From the NCBI GenBank assembly GCA_018456245.1, contig JAGYHQ010000008.1, positions 1-47,246 on the forward strand: a stretch of DNA of 47,246 nt, written 5' to 3'. Source of the stretch: Tenacibaculum sp. (GTDB lineage Bacteria; Bacteroidota; Bacteroidia; Flavobacteriales; Flavobacteriaceae). Positions within the stretch are counted from its first letter, which is position 1, and each line of letters begins with the position of its first letter. Made by a program: the position numbers and the translations under genes. Shown here one piece after another: positions 34,435 to 44,040 of the stretch. The notes beneath the pieces were generated by a model, which ran no database searches, was not told where the DNA came from, and saw only the letters and a program-made list of their open reading frames with translations.

Positions 34435-35142
34435 ATGCAATACAAAAGAATACTTTTAAAATTAAGTGGAGAGGCTTTAATGGGAGAACGTCAATACGGA
34501 ATTGATCCTAATAGGCTTAAAGAATACGCACAAGAAATTAAACAAGTGGTTGATAAAAATGTGGAGGTTGCCATTGTTATTGGTGGAGGAAACATTTTTA
34601 GAGGATTGTCAGGCTCGGCTCAGGGTATGGACCGTGTACAAGGAGACCATATGGGAATGCTAGCAACCTGTATAAACGGTTTAGCATTACAAAGTGCATT
34701 GGAAGATGCTGGTGTATGTACTCGTTTGCAAACAGCTTTAGAGATAAAAGCAGTTGCAGAGCCTTATATTAAAAGAAAAGCAATTCGTCATTTAGAAAAA
34801 GGACGTGTGGTTATATTTGGTGCAGGAACGGGAAATCCTTATTTTACAACAGACACAGCAGCTGTTTTAAGAGCGATAGAAATTGATGCAGATGCTATTT
34901 TAAAAGGAACTCGTGTAGACGGTATTTATAACGCAGATCCTGAAAAAGATGAAGAAGCCATTAAATTTGAAAATATAACTTTTAAAGATGTTATTGATAA
35001 AGGCTTAAAAGTAATGGATATGACAGCCTTTACATTAAGTGAAGAAAATAAGTTGCCGATTATAGTTTTTGATATGAATAAAAAAGGGAATTTATTAAAA
35101 TTAATATTAGGAGAACAAATTGGTACGAAAGTGGATAACTAA
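34435..35142 (+). CDS. pyrH: UMP kinase
   Basis: A 235-residue bacterial UMP kinase (amino acid kinase fold), which phosphorylates UMP to UDP. Motifs: [11 protein letters not shown] at the start, [24 protein letters not shown] and [13 protein letters not shown]. The length is normal. frr follows after 19 nt, the usual partner. Confidence 0.97.
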   Translation: MQYKRILLKLSGEALMGERQYGIDPNRLKEYAQEIKQVVDKNVEVAIVIGGGNIFRGLSGSAQGMDRVQGDHMGMLATCINGLALQSALEDAGVCTRLQTALEIKAVAEPYIKRKAIRHLEKGRVVIFGAGTGNPYFTTDTAAVLRAIEIDADAILKGTRVDGIYNADPEKDEEAIKFENITFKDVIDKGLKVMDMTAFTLSEENKLPIIVFDMNKKGNLLKLILGEQIGTKVDN

Positions 35143-35161
35143 AATTTAGTAAAAAACAATT

Positions 35162-35713
35162 ATGGAAGAAATAGATTTTATTTTAGATACAGCTAAAGAG
35201 GCAATGACTAATGCTGTGAAACATTTAGAGAAAGAATTAGTTTCTATTCGTGCAGGTAAGGCAAGTCCTTCAATGCTTCAAAATGTTATGGTTGATTATT
35301 ATGGTACGCCAACACCTTTAAGTCAGGTGGCTAACGTAAATACTCCTGATGCAAGAACTATTTCAGTTCAGCCTTGGGAGAAAAATATGCTACAAGAAAT
35401 TGAAAAGGCAATTATGTTAGCTAATTTAGGTTTTAACCCTATGAATAATGGAGATAATATAATGATTAATGTTCCGCCATTAACAGAGGAACGTCGTCGT
35501 GAATTAGCAAAACAAGCAAAAGCAGAAGGGGAAAAGGCAAAGGTAGTTGTTCGTAATTCAAGAAAACAAGCAAATAACGATACTAAAAAAGCTGATGTTT
35601 CTGAAGATATAAAAAAGGATACAGAAACTTCAATTCAAAATATGACTGATAAATTCATTAAAAAGATTGATGAAGTATATTCAGCCAAAGAAAAGGAGAT
35701 AATGACAGTTTAA
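35162..35713 (+). CDS. frr: Ribosome recycling factor
   Basis: A 183-residue RRF that with EF-G splits the post-termination ribosome. The three-helix-bundle signature is visible: LVSIRAGKASPSML, then domain II with YYGTPTPLSQVANVN, PWEKNML and NVPPLTEERRRELAKQAK. It follows pyrH in a two-gene operon. Confidence 0.97.
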   Translation: MEEIDFILDTAKEAMTNAVKHLEKELVSIRAGKASPSMLQNVMVDYYGTPTPLSQVANVNTPDARTISVQPWEKNMLQEIEKAIMLANLGFNPMNNGDNIMINVPPLTEERRRELAKQAKAEGEKAKVVVRNSRKQANNDTKKADVSEDIKKDTETSIQNMTDKFIKKIDEVYSAKEKEIMTV

Positions 35714-35863
35714 TATCTTTAGAAATTGAATAAATTACTGTTTTAAAGGTCTGGTTTTATACAATAAATCCTTATTTTTGGGGTTTCATTAAAAAAAGTA
35801 AAAACACTCTTTAAAACAGTTTTTTATTTAAAAACCTATTCACACTTTTATATAAATTAAAAA

Positions 35864-38230
35864 ATGACCTTTTGGACTAAAATTGCAGGGCTAATACTTA
35901 GAGGACGTTATTTCGTTTTACTATGTATAGCCATAATTACAGGGCTTTTACTTACGCAAACAAAATATATGCGTTTCTCTTTTACCGAAGCTAATTTGCT
36001 TCCTAAAGACCACGAGGTAAACGTTCAGTATGACAATTTTTTAAACATTTTTGGCGAAGAAGGTAATATTATCATTTTAGGAGTTAAGGATAGTACTGTT
36101 TTTACTCCGAAGAAATTTAATGCTTGGAATACATTAGTAAAATCATTTGATAGTTTTTCTGAAGTAGATTTTACAGTTTCTATCTCTGATGTTAATCAAT
36201 TAAAAGCAGACAGAAAAAACCGAAAATTTGTTGTAGAGCCTTTATTCAGTAAAAAACCAACAACCAAAGAAGAAATAGCTAAAATAAAAGAACAATTATT
36301 TGAAAAACTACCTTTCTACAACAATTTGTTATATAATGATAAAGGAACTTTACAAACAGCTATTTACCTTAATAAAGATATAGTAAACACTCCTATAAGG
36401 AAAGATTTTATTATTGAAGATTTAATACCTATTATTAAAAAATTTGAAAAAGATTACAATATTGATGTTCGTGTTTCAGGAATGCCATATATACGAACTA
36501 TAAATTCTGAAAATATTGTTCAAGAAATGGGGCTTTTTGTTGGTGGAGCTTTACTTATAACGGCAATTATATTTTTCTTTTTCTTCCGTTCTTTTAGAGC
36601 TACTTTTATAACCTTGTTAGTTGTAGGTATAGGTGTAATATGGGCTTTTGGATTTATAGGTTGGTTTAGGTATGAAATAACAGTTTTATCAGCATTGATT
36701 CCACCATTAATTATTGTAATTGGGGTGCCAAATGCAGTCTTTTTAATTAATAAATATCAGCAAGAGGTAAAAAAACACGGTAATCAAATAAAATCATTAC
36801 AAAGGGTAATTTCAAAAATTGGAAATGCTACTTTAATGACAAATATTACAACGGCATCAGGTTTTGCAACCTTTATTTTTGTTAAGAGTGATTTGCTTAG
36901 AGAGTTCGGGATATTAGCATCAATAAATATAATAAGTATCTTTATTTTGGCATTGTTAATTATTCCTATTGCATATAGTTTTATGCCTCTTCCTAAAAAG
37001 AAACACTTAAATCATCTTGAAAAAAAATGGACTAACAACATCGTAAATTGGATGTTAAAAATGGTAAAAACCGAGAGAGTTCCTATTTATATAACTACTG
37101 TTGCAGTTATAATTTTAAGTATGATTGGGTTGTATCAAATTCGTATTTCGGGTAGTTTAATTGAAGATATGCCTAAAGGAATGCAATTTTATAAAGACAT
37201 AAAATTCTTTGAAAAAGAGTTTGGAGGAATAATGCCTTTAGAAATTTTAATTGATACAAAACGTGAAAAAGGCGTTATGAAACTTTCCACTTTAAAAAAG
37301 ATGGATAAATTAAATGAAGTTATTGAAACTTTCCCTGAATTATCAAAACCAATATCAGTAACTAATTTGGTAAAATATTCAAAGCAAGCGTATTATAATG
37401 GTAATCCTAAATATTATCAAATACCAACTTCACAAGAAAAGAGTTATATTTTTTCATACGTTAAAAACTCTAAAGGAAATGAAGGAATGCTTAAAAATTT
37501 TGTAGATAAAACAGGTAGATACGCCCGTATTACTACATTTATGAAAGATGTTGGTACTGATAGAATGGATATTATTCAAAACCGATTAAATGAAGTAATA
37601 AAAAAACAATTTCCTGAAAAAAAGTTTAATGTTTCAATGACAGGAAAAGCATTGGTGTTTTTAAAGGGAACGAATTATTTAATTAAAAATTTAGTTATAT
37701 CATTATCATTAGCCATTGTATTAATTTCAATTTTTATGGCTTGGATGTTCCGTTCGCCACAAATGATTTTAATTTCATTAATTCCTAATATGTTGCCATT
37801 ACTAATGACGGCAGGTTTAATGGGATATTTTGGTATTCCTATAAAACCGTCAACTATTTTGGTATTTAGTATTGCCTTTGGTATATCGGTTGATGATACT
37901 ATACATTTCTTAGCAAAATATAGGCAAGAATTATTAGTAAATAATTGGCGAATTAAACCAGCTGTATATTCGGCTTTAAAGGAAACAGGAGTGGGAATGT
38001 TCTATACTTCTATTGTTTTGTTTTTTGGTTTTTTAGTGTTTACCGTGTCAAGTTTTGGAGGAACTATTGCTCTTGGAGGACTGGTTTCAGTAACATTATT
38101 ATTGGCAATGGTTTCTAATTTACTTTTATTACCAGCATTACTTATATCTTTTGAAAAAAGAATTGCTAATAAAAAAGTAATACAAGAGGGAGGTTTTGAA
38201 ATTTTACCTCCATCTAATAAAGGAAAGTAA
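35864..38230 (+). CDS. MMPL/RND-superfamily exporter
   Basis: A 788-residue membrane protein with about twelve helices in two halves. Each half has one N-terminal helix, a large periplasmic loop (about 40-215 and 425-605) and five further helices; the sterol-sensing-like block and the proton-relay motif GISVDDTIHFLAKYRQE in helix 10 region fit the hydrophobe/amphiphile exporter (MMPL) group. The substrate is unknown; related proteins move lipids or hopanoids. Stand-alone gene of about 150 nt gap from frr. Confidence 0.9.
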   Translation: MTFWTKIAGLILRGRYFVLLCIAIITGLLLTQTKYMRFSFTEANLLPKDHEVNVQYDNFLNIFGEEGNIIILGVKDSTVFTPKKFNAWNTLVKSFDSFSEVDFTVSISDVNQLKADRKNRKFVVEPLFSKKPTTKEEIAKIKEQLFEKLPFYNNLLYNDKGTLQTAIYLNKDIVNTPIRKDFIIEDLIPIIKKFEKDYNIDVRVSGMPYIRTINSENIVQEMGLFVGGALLITAIIFFFFFRSFRATFITLLVVGIGVIWAFGFIGWFRYEITVLSALIPPLIIVIGVPNAVFLINKYQQEVKKHGNQIKSLQRVISKIGNATLMTNITTASGFATFIFVKSDLLREFGILASINIISIFILALLIIPIAYSFMPLPKKKHLNHLEKKWTNNIVNWMLKMVKTERVPIYITTVAVIILSMIGLYQIRISGSLIEDMPKGMQFYKDIKFFEKEFGGIMPLEILIDTKREKGVMKLSTLKKMDKLNEVIETFPELSKPISVTNLVKYSKQAYYNGNPKYYQIPTSQEKSYIFSYVKNSKGNEGMLKNFVDKTGRYARITTFMKDVGTDRMDIIQNRLNEVIKKQFPEKKFNVSMTGKALVFLKGTNYLIKNLVISLSLAIVLISIFMAWMFRSPQMILISLIPNMLPLLMTAGLMGYFGIPIKPSTILVFSIAFGISVDDTIHFLAKYRQELLVNNWRIKPAVYSALKETGVGMFYTSIVLFFGFLVFTVSSFGGTIALGGLVSVTLLLAMVSNLLLLPALLISFEKRIANKKVIQEGGFEILPPSNKGK

Positions 38231-38259
38231 TTTATCACATTTCTAATAAAATTATTTAA

Positions 38260-38290
38260 TTGTCCATTAATTTCTAAAAAAGTATCTTTG
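38260..38290 (+). promoter_or_regulatory. Promoter of asnS (Bacteroidetes type)
   Basis: TTG at 38260-38262, a 20-nt spacer, and TATCTTTG at 38283-38290 (full TAnnTTTG match), 27 nt before the ATG at 38318. It begins just after the exporter gene ends. Confidence 0.75.
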
Positions 38291-38317
38291 CTTTTTTATA
38301 GAAAGAAATATATTAAT

Positions 38318-39752
38318 ATGAATAAAAGTAGCGTAAAAGAATTATTGCAATCAGATAAATTTTTGCAAGAAGTACAAGTAAATGGTTGGGTGAGAACTTT
38401 TAGAGGTAATAGATTTATTGCCTTAAATGATGGTTCAAGTATTAATAATATTCAATGTGTAGTTGATTTTGAAAATTTAGACGATGCATTATTAAAACGA
38501 ATAAATACAGGAACAGCTGTTAATATAAAAGGAACTTTGGTTGAAAGCCAAGGAAAAGGGCAAAGTGTTGAAGTTCAGGTTTCTGAATTAAATATTCTTG
38601 GTGATTCTAACCCAGAGGAATATCCTATTCAACCTAAGAAACACAGTCTTGAATTTTTACGTAAAAATGCACATTTACGTATTCGTACAAGTACATTTAG
38701 TGCTGTAATGCGTTTGCGTTCGGCATTGGCATTTGCTATTCATAAATATTTTCAAGAAAACGGATTTAATTATGTTCATACCCCAATAATTACAGGGTCT
38801 GATGCTGAAGGAGCAGGGGAGATGTTCCGTGTAACTAATTTTAAACAAAATCAAGCACCGTTAAATGATAACGGAGAGGTAGATTTTAGTCAAGATTTCT
38901 TTGGAAAAGAAACTAATTTAACCGTTTCTGGGCAATTAGAGGCTGAAACTTACGCAATGGCATTAGGAAAGGTTTATACTTTTGGACCTACATTTAGGGC
39001 TGAGAATTCAAACACAACTCGTCATTTAGCTGAATTTTGGATGGTTGAGCCAGAGGTTGCATTTAATGATTTAGATGCAAATATGGATTTATCGGAAGAT
39101 TTTATAAAATTCGTAATTCAGTATGTTTTAGATAATTGTGCTGATGATTTAGCATTTTTAGATAACCGTTTGGCACAAGAGGAAAAATCTAAACCACAAG
39201 CAGAACGAAGCAAATTAGGTTTAATTGAAAAACTTAAATTTGTTGTTGAAAATAATTTTAAACGCGTTTCTTATACTGAAGCTATTGATATTTTAAGAGA
39301 TTGTAAACCTAATAAGAAAAAGAAATTCCAGTTTTTAATTGATGAATGGGGGGGCAGATTTACAATCGGAACACGAACGTTATTTAGTTGAAAAACATTT
39401 TAAATGTCCTGTAATTTTATTTGATTATCCTGCAAGTATTAAGGCATTTTATATGAGATTAAATGAAGACGGAAAAACGGTAAGAGCAATGGATGTTTTA
39501 TTCCCAGGAATTGGAGAAATAGTAGGGGGTAGCCAAAGAGAGGAACGTTTAGATGTTTTAAAAGAAAAAATAGCTGTTTTAGGTATTGATGAAAAAGAAT
39601 TGTGGTGGTATTTAGATACTCGTAAATTTGGTACGGCAGTTCATTCAGGTTTTGGTTTAGGTTTTGAACGTTTGGTATTATTTGTAACAGGAATGACAAA
39701 TATACGTGATGTAATTCCGTTCCCAAGAACTCCGCAGAATGCAGAGTTTTAA
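38318..39752 (+). CDS. asnS: Asparagine-tRNA ligase, interrupted by a one-base frameshift
   Basis: A class II synthetase. The first frame (38318 to about 39353) has the OB anticodon-binding domain ([19 protein letters not shown]), motif 2 [12 protein letters not shown] and the [17 protein letters not shown] block; the second frame (from about 39354 to the stop) has [30 protein letters not shown] and motif 3 [12 protein letters not shown]. The join falls in a run of seven G (39348-39354); six G would read [13 protein letters not shown] and give a 477-residue enzyme of normal length. No other asnS is in the window and it is usually essential, so a base-calling error in the homopolymer is the likeliest cause. 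The ATG at 38318 fits the promoter. Confidence 0.9.
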
Positions 39753-39769
39753 CTTCTAAATTACAAAAT

Positions 39770-40249
39770 ATGGATTTTAAAGATTTTGAAATAATTCCAA
39801 ATAGAGAAACTCAAAAGAAAGATTTATTTGTAGTAACAAATGAAGAAATTAGTAAATGTGAAAAAGAATTAAATATTTCTTTTGAAAACGACTACAAAGA
39901 ATATGTTTCAAAATACGGAAGAGGTCTTTTAGGTTTATATATAAGAATGTATCTTCCAACAAGAATTGTTGATGAATTAAAAGAATGGAGAGAGAGAATT
40001 GATCAGTATTGGTTTTGGGACGATGGAAAAGATGTTTTAACAAAGGAGGAGGTTTTGAAATCTATAATTATTGGAGATACTATTGTTGGAGATGAAATTA
40101 TATATTATAAAGGAGAATATTTTATTTTACCAAGAGAAGAGGAAAATATATATAAAATAGGTAAAACATTAGAGGAAAGTATTAAATGGCTCTGTTCATC
40201 AAATATTTTAATTGAATCTTTTACTGAAAGAGATTTTGAACCATTTTAA
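39770..40249 (+). CDS. SMI1/KNR4 (SUKH) family protein
   Basis: A 159-residue cytoplasmic protein of the SUKH fold: NEEISKCEKELNISFENDYKEY near residue 25-45 and YVSKYGRGLLG are the typical helix plus GxG start, followed by the GDTIVGDEIIYY and YFILPREEENIYKIG strands and a C-terminal helix LEESIKWL. Many such proteins are immunity proteins against toxin nucleases, but no toxin is next to it here. It sits between asnS and rpoN, which are usually adjacent in flavobacteria, so it looks like a local insertion. Confidence 0.85.
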   Translation: MDFKDFEIIPNRETQKKDLFVVTNEEISKCEKELNISFENDYKEYVSKYGRGLLGLYIRMYLPTRIVDELKEWRERIDQYWFWDDGKDVLTKEEVLKSIIIGDTIVGDEIIYYKGEYFILPREEENIYKIGKTLEESIKWLCSSNILIESFTERDFEPF

Positions 40250-40274
40250 AGGTGTTTTTAATTTTATTTAGTTT

Positions 40275-41738
40275 ATGTTAAAACAAAATTTACAATATAA
40301 GTTACTTCAAAAATTATCTCCTCAACAAATTCAGTTGATGAAGTTAATTCAATTGCCAACACAGGCATTTGAAGAACGTATAAAACAAGAAATTGAGGAA
40401 AATCCTGCATTAGAAACAGGCAAAGAAGAACCTGAAAATTTTGAAGATACATTAGCTAATGAAACAGAATATGATGATGAAGGAACTGAAAAAATTGATA
40501 CTGAAGACATAAATATTGATGAGTATTTAAGTGATGATGAGTACCCTAGTTATAAAACACAGGCGAATAATTATTCGTCAGATGATGAGGAAAAACAAAT
40601 GCCATATGCATCAGGGGTAACTTTTCATCAAAGTTTATTAAATCAATTAAATACATTTAGGATTAACGAAGAAGAACGTTCTATTGCAGAATTTTTAGTT
40701 GGTAGTATTGATGATACAGGCTATATTCGTAGGGAAATTATAGATTTGGTAGATGATTTAGCTTTTACCCAAAATATATATGTTTCTGAAGAAAAAGCAG
40801 AAAAAATTCTTACAAATGTAGTTCAGAAGTTAGAGCCTGTAGGTGTAGGAGCTCGTGATTTAAAAGAATGTTTAGTTATTCAATTAAAGGCTAAAAAGGA
40901 AAAAGAAAGTAGAACATTAGCTATTTCTATTTTAAATGAGGCTTTTGATAGTTTTGTAAAAAAACATTACAATAAACTTATTGAAAAATTTAATATTTCC
41001 GAAGAAAAATTAAGAGATGTAATTACTGAAATTAGCAAGTTAAATCCTAAACCGGGGAGTTCTTATTCAGGAAATAATAAGTTTGCAGAACAAATAGTTC
41101 CTGATTTTTCTATAAGAATAATTGATGGCGAATTAGAGCTTACCCTAAACTCACGTAATGCACCAGAATTACATATTTCTAGGGAGTATAATAATATGTT
41201 AAAGGGCTATCAATCATCTAAAGAGAAAACAAAATCGCAAAAAGACGCAGTATTATTTATAAAACAAAAGTTAGATTCTGCCAAATGGTTTATTGATGCA
41301 ATAAAACAGCGTCAGCAAACGCTTTTTACTACTATGAACTCTATTATGAATTATCAATATGATTATTTTTTAACAGGGGATGAACGTAAGTTAAAGCCTA
41401 TGATTTTAAAAGATATTGCAGATGAAATTAAAATGGATGTTTCTACTGTCTCAAGGGTTGCCAATAGTAAATATGTTTCTACTCCTTACGGAACAAAATT
41501 GATTAAAGAGTTTTTCTCAGAATCAATGAAAAATGACCAAGGGGAAGATGTTTCAACACGAGAAATAAAGAAAATTTTGGAAAATGTAATTGATGATGAG
41601 GATAAGAAAAAACCACTAACTGATGAAAAATTATCAGTAATTTTAAAAGAAAAAGGTTACCCAATAGCTAGAAGAACGGTAGCAAAATATCGTGAGCAGT
41701 TAGATATTCCTGTTGCTCGTCTTCGTAAGGAAATTTAG
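40275..41738 (+). CDS. rpoN: RNA polymerase sigma-54 factor
   Basis: A 487-residue sigma-54. Region I is Gln/Leu-rich at the start (LSPQQIQLMKLIQLPTQ), region II is acidic (about 50-100), the core-binding and DNA-binding domains follow (DISRVAN-like segment MDVSTVSRVANSKY), and the RpoN box is ARRTVAKYRE near the C-terminus, which reads the -24 promoter element. It directs activator-dependent promoters. It lies 25 nt after the SUKH gene and ends 2 nt from a convergent gene. Confidence 0.96.
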   Translation: MLKQNLQYKLLQKLSPQQIQLMKLIQLPTQAFEERIKQEIEENPALETGKEEPENFEDTLANETEYDDEGTEKIDTEDINIDEYLSDDEYPSYKTQANNYSSDDEEKQMPYASGVTFHQSLLNQLNTFRINEEERSIAEFLVGSIDDTGYIRREIIDLVDDLAFTQNIYVSEEKAEKILTNVVQKLEPVGVGARDLKECLVIQLKAKKEKESRTLAISILNEAFDSFVKKHYNKLIEKFNISEEKLRDVITEISKLNPKPGSSYSGNNKFAEQIVPDFSIRIIDGELELTLNSRNAPELHISREYNNMLKGYQSSKEKTKSQKDAVLFIKQKLDSAKWFIDAIKQRQQTLFTTMNSIMNYQYDYFLTGDERKLKPMILKDIADEIKMDVSTVSRVANSKYVSTPYGTKLIKEFFSESMKNDQGEDVSTREIKKILENVIDDEDKKKPLTDEKLSVILKEKGYPIARRTVAKYREQLDIPVARLRKEI

Positions 41739-41740
41739 CG

Positions 41741-42385
41741 TTAAAGTAAATAAAATATTAAGCCAAATTTTATAGCTCTGTTGTTTATTTTTTCTTTATC
41801 TACAAACATATTTTTATACATAGGGGTTAATCCGTAATAAATGTAAAAATTAAAGGCGTTGTATCCTATGGATAGTTCTAATCCTGTTTGAAATTCATTA
41901 TAGTTAGAAATATTTTTTGATGAATATTCCTTATTCCCTATAGAATATTTTAATTTATTGCTAAAATTATAACTTAAACGAACACCAGCATAAATACGCC
42001 AAAAAGAATAGGTAGTGGCATTTGAATTTCGCCACCTTAATTGTATAGGGAACTCAATATTATGCTCTCTAAATCCGTTCCAATATGTATTTGAATTTTT
42101 AAAATATAGTTTATGTGTATAATAATTATACCCGTAACCTAAACCAATACCAGTAGCCCAACTTCTTCTTTTATTTAAAGGAATATCTTTAATATAACCT
42201 GCTGAAATTCCGTAAGAAAATAAGCTTAAACTTGTTTTTTTAGGTTGTGTTTTAAATGTATTGTAAGTAATATTAACGTATAATTGATCTTCCCAATACT
42301 TATCATCAACTTTTAAAGAATCTTTTTGTGCTGATAACACTATTGAAAAAAGGAATGTACTAATAAAAAGAAACTGTTTTATCAT
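41741..42385 (-). CDS. Small outer-membrane beta-barrel protein
   Basis: A 214-residue protein with a signal peptide (cut after LSAQ, about residue 19) and then alternating hydrophobic/polar strands rich in Tyr, Asn and Gly, ending in the aromatic/hydrophobic C-terminus FGLIFYLL expected of barrels. The pattern suits an eight-stranded barrel (PorT/OMP_b-brl-like). Flavobacteria often carry a porin-like gene at this place next to rpoN and exbD. Role unknown. Confidence 0.72.
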   Translation of the reverse strand: MIKQFLFISTFLFSIVLSAQKDSLKVDDKYWEDQLYVNITYNTFKTQPKKTSLSLFSYGISAGYIKDIPLNKRRSWATGIGLGYGYNYYTHKLYFKNSNTYWNGFREHNIEFPIQLRWRNSNATTYSFWRIYAGVRLSYNFSNKLKYSIGNKEYSSKNISNYNEFQTGLELSIGYNAFNFYIYYGLTPMYKNMFVDKEKINNRAIKFGLIFYLL

Positions 42386-42420
42386 GATAAGTATAAAGGT
42401 ATATATTTTTTAGAGCAAAA

Positions 42421-42455
42421 AAAAAGAGTATTTGTTAAAATACTCTTTTTTTATA
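42421..42455. terminator. Bidirectional terminator after exbD
   Basis: A stem of about 13 bp (core aagagtattt / aaatactctt) with a GTTA loop, flanked by A and T tracts. On the minus strand it ends the exbB-exbD unit. Confidence 0.85.
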
Positions 42456-42466
42456 AAAAAATGTGT

Positions 42467-42937
42467 TTATTTTTTTATTGCACTTCCTTTTTGTGTAGAT
42501 AAACTTAATTTAAGAGCATTTACATCTCTTAATTGTAAGCGAATATCAGTTAAAGTACCTACGTTAGATTCTTTATCAGCTTTAATAGAAGTTGTCATAT
42601 AAGGAATTTCTTCCTCTGCAACTTGTTCTCTTTCATTCATAATAAATGCTGGTATTTCTTCTGGTGTAGCTATTTTATCATTTAACTGAATTCTATTATA
42701 CTTTGTACCATATTTAGGGTCTTTAGCTTTACCTACATAAATAGTACTTACCAAACTTTTATGTTCTAATTTTTTTACTTCAGTGGCACTTGGTAAACGA
42801 GGATTATCAATTTTTAAATCGGTTTCCCTCATAGTTGTTGTTACCATAAAGAAGAATAATAACATAAAAACAATATCAGGAAGAGATGCTGTTGATAAAG
42901 CAGGTAATCCTTTTTTCTTCTTTTTAAATTTAGACAT
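42467..42937 (-). CDS. exbD: ExbD/TolR biopolymer transport protein (second copy)
   Basis: A 156-residue ExbD: short basic N-terminus (KFKKKKKG), one membrane helix with the proton-carrying Asp in LSTASLPDIVFMLLFFFMV, and a periplasmic domain (to about 145). Last gene of exbB - 4 TM protein - exbD - exbD. Together with ExbB it forms the proton-driven motor that energises TonB for receptors such as the SusC at 20219. Confidence 0.93.
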   Translation of the reverse strand: MSKFKKKKKGLPALSTASLPDIVFMLLFFFMVTTTMRETDLKIDNPRLPSATEVKKLEHKSLVSTIYVGKAKDPKYGTKYNRIQLNDKIATPEEIPAFIMNEREQVAEEEIPYMTTSIKADKESNVGTLTDIRLQLRDVNALKLSLSTQKGSAIKK

Positions 42938-42970
42938 ATTTCTACTTGTTTTTAATTATTATCTTGTTTA

Positions 42971-43597
42971 TTAATTTGTTGGGTCTAAATCTGTAATTAT
43001 TTGAGGATAACTTTTTTTAATATCCTCTACTTTAGCTCTTAAAGCTTCATCTTTACGCCCACTATCTTTATAAGCTTCTTCCAATTCAGAAAAGCTTATT
43101 CCATATCTTTTTTGGCACAATCTATTTCTTAATTCTGAATATGCAGATAATAATTCATTTTGTACTTTTACATACATGCCATATTCAGTTTCTCTATCAC
43201 TTTCTACCGAAATAATTGCTTTATTAGGATGATCTGATAATTCAGGATCTTTTTCTCCCTTACAATAATCACACGGTTTACCTTCCTTTTCCCCTTCTAC
43301 AGGATTTCCTACACCTCCACCATTATCAATAAATTTTATAGTAGCTTCTTTTAGGTCTTTTAATTCCATATGTTCATTTTCAACTAAAAGCTCATTGTTT
43401 TTATTGATACTAATTTCAAATATATTCTTCATTTTAATCTTTGGAGGAACATAATCTTTAGGTGGTTTTTCAGCTAATTTCTTAGCAATACCTGAATCTA
43501 CCTCCATAGTAGTAGTTACTAGGAAAAATATAAGTAGCAAGAAAGCGATATCTGCCATAGATCCTGCATTAATTTCCGGATTTTCTCTTCTTGCCAT
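42971..43597 (-). CDS. exbD: ExbD/TolR biopolymer transport protein with extended periplasmic part
   Basis: A 208-residue ExbD. The membrane helix with the conserved Asp is SMADIAFLLLIFFLVTTT near residue 12-30. Between the first and second periplasmic strands it carries an insertion with a CxxC motif (GKPCDYCKG, about 118-126), and the C-terminus is longer than in E. coli, with a third Cys (NRLCQK). The same longer type occurs in other flavobacteria, so it is a variant of the family, not a fusion. It lies 33 nt before the shorter exbD and 6 nt after the 4 TM gene. Confidence 0.92.
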   Translation of the reverse strand: MARRENPEINAGSMADIAFLLLIFFLVTTTMEVDSGIAKKLAEKPPKDYVPPKIKMKNIFEISINKNNELLVENEHMELKDLKEATIKFIDNGGGVGNPVEGEKEGKPCDYCKGEKDPELSDHPNKAIISVESDRETEYGMYVKVQNELLSAYSELRNRLCQKRYGISFSELEEAYKDSGRKDEALRAKVEDIKKSYPQIITDLDPTN

Positions 43598-43603
43598 AAT
43601 TTG

Positions 43604-44035
43604 TTATGATTTAACTAATCCTTTTAATAAGTCTAATACAAAAAACACTCCTCCAATAAGCAATAATGCTAAACTAAAGTTTAAACCTGCTTCAGACCAT
43701 TTAGACACATTTCCTGCTTCTAATAAAGTATGCCCATCAGAACCTAATACTTTACCATTACCGGCAAGAACATAAGAAACTCCTAAAATTACAGCTAAAA
43801 TAACTAAGCCTGCAATTGTCTTTTTTAAAGCTGAAGGGTTCTTTATTAAACTAAGTAGAGAAAGAGCTATTGTAACAGCAACAACAAGTATTAATAAGAA
43901 ATATGCTACATTAACCATAAAACTTACCGCTGATACCATTGCTGGAGTATTTTCTTCTGCCTTAATTACCATTCCAAAACCTACAAAAGCAAGTATGAAT
44001 ATAATGGCAACTATACCTTTTAATACCTTATCCAT
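43604..44035 (-). CDS. Four-helix membrane protein of the exbBD operon
   Basis: A 143-residue integral membrane protein with four predicted helices (about 7-23, 35-62, 73-92 and 118-138) and a short extracytoplasmic loop between the third and fourth. It is encoded between ExbB and the first ExbD with gaps of only 5-6 nt, in the same transcript. I recognise no motif; conservation of this position in Bacteroidetes suggests an accessory part of the motor. Function unknown. Confidence 0.8.
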   Translation of the reverse strand: MDKVLKGIVAIIFILAFVGFGMVIKAEENTPAMVSAVSFMVNVAYFLLILVVAVTIALSLLSLIKNPSALKKTIAGLVILAVILGVSYVLAGNGKVLGSDGHTLLEAGNVSKWSEAGLNFSLALLLIGGVFFVLDLLKGLVKS

Positions 44036-44040
44036 ATATA

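Noticed and set aside
39439-39726. Minus-strand open frame inside asnS
   Set aside because: It is antisense to motif 3 of the synthetase; low-complexity Leu/Tyr content is typical of a shadow frame.
38318-39752. Programmed frameshift in asnS as the primary reading
   Set aside because: A run of G with no stimulatory structure that I can see and no family precedent makes sequencing error more likely; kept as a finding, not as the call.
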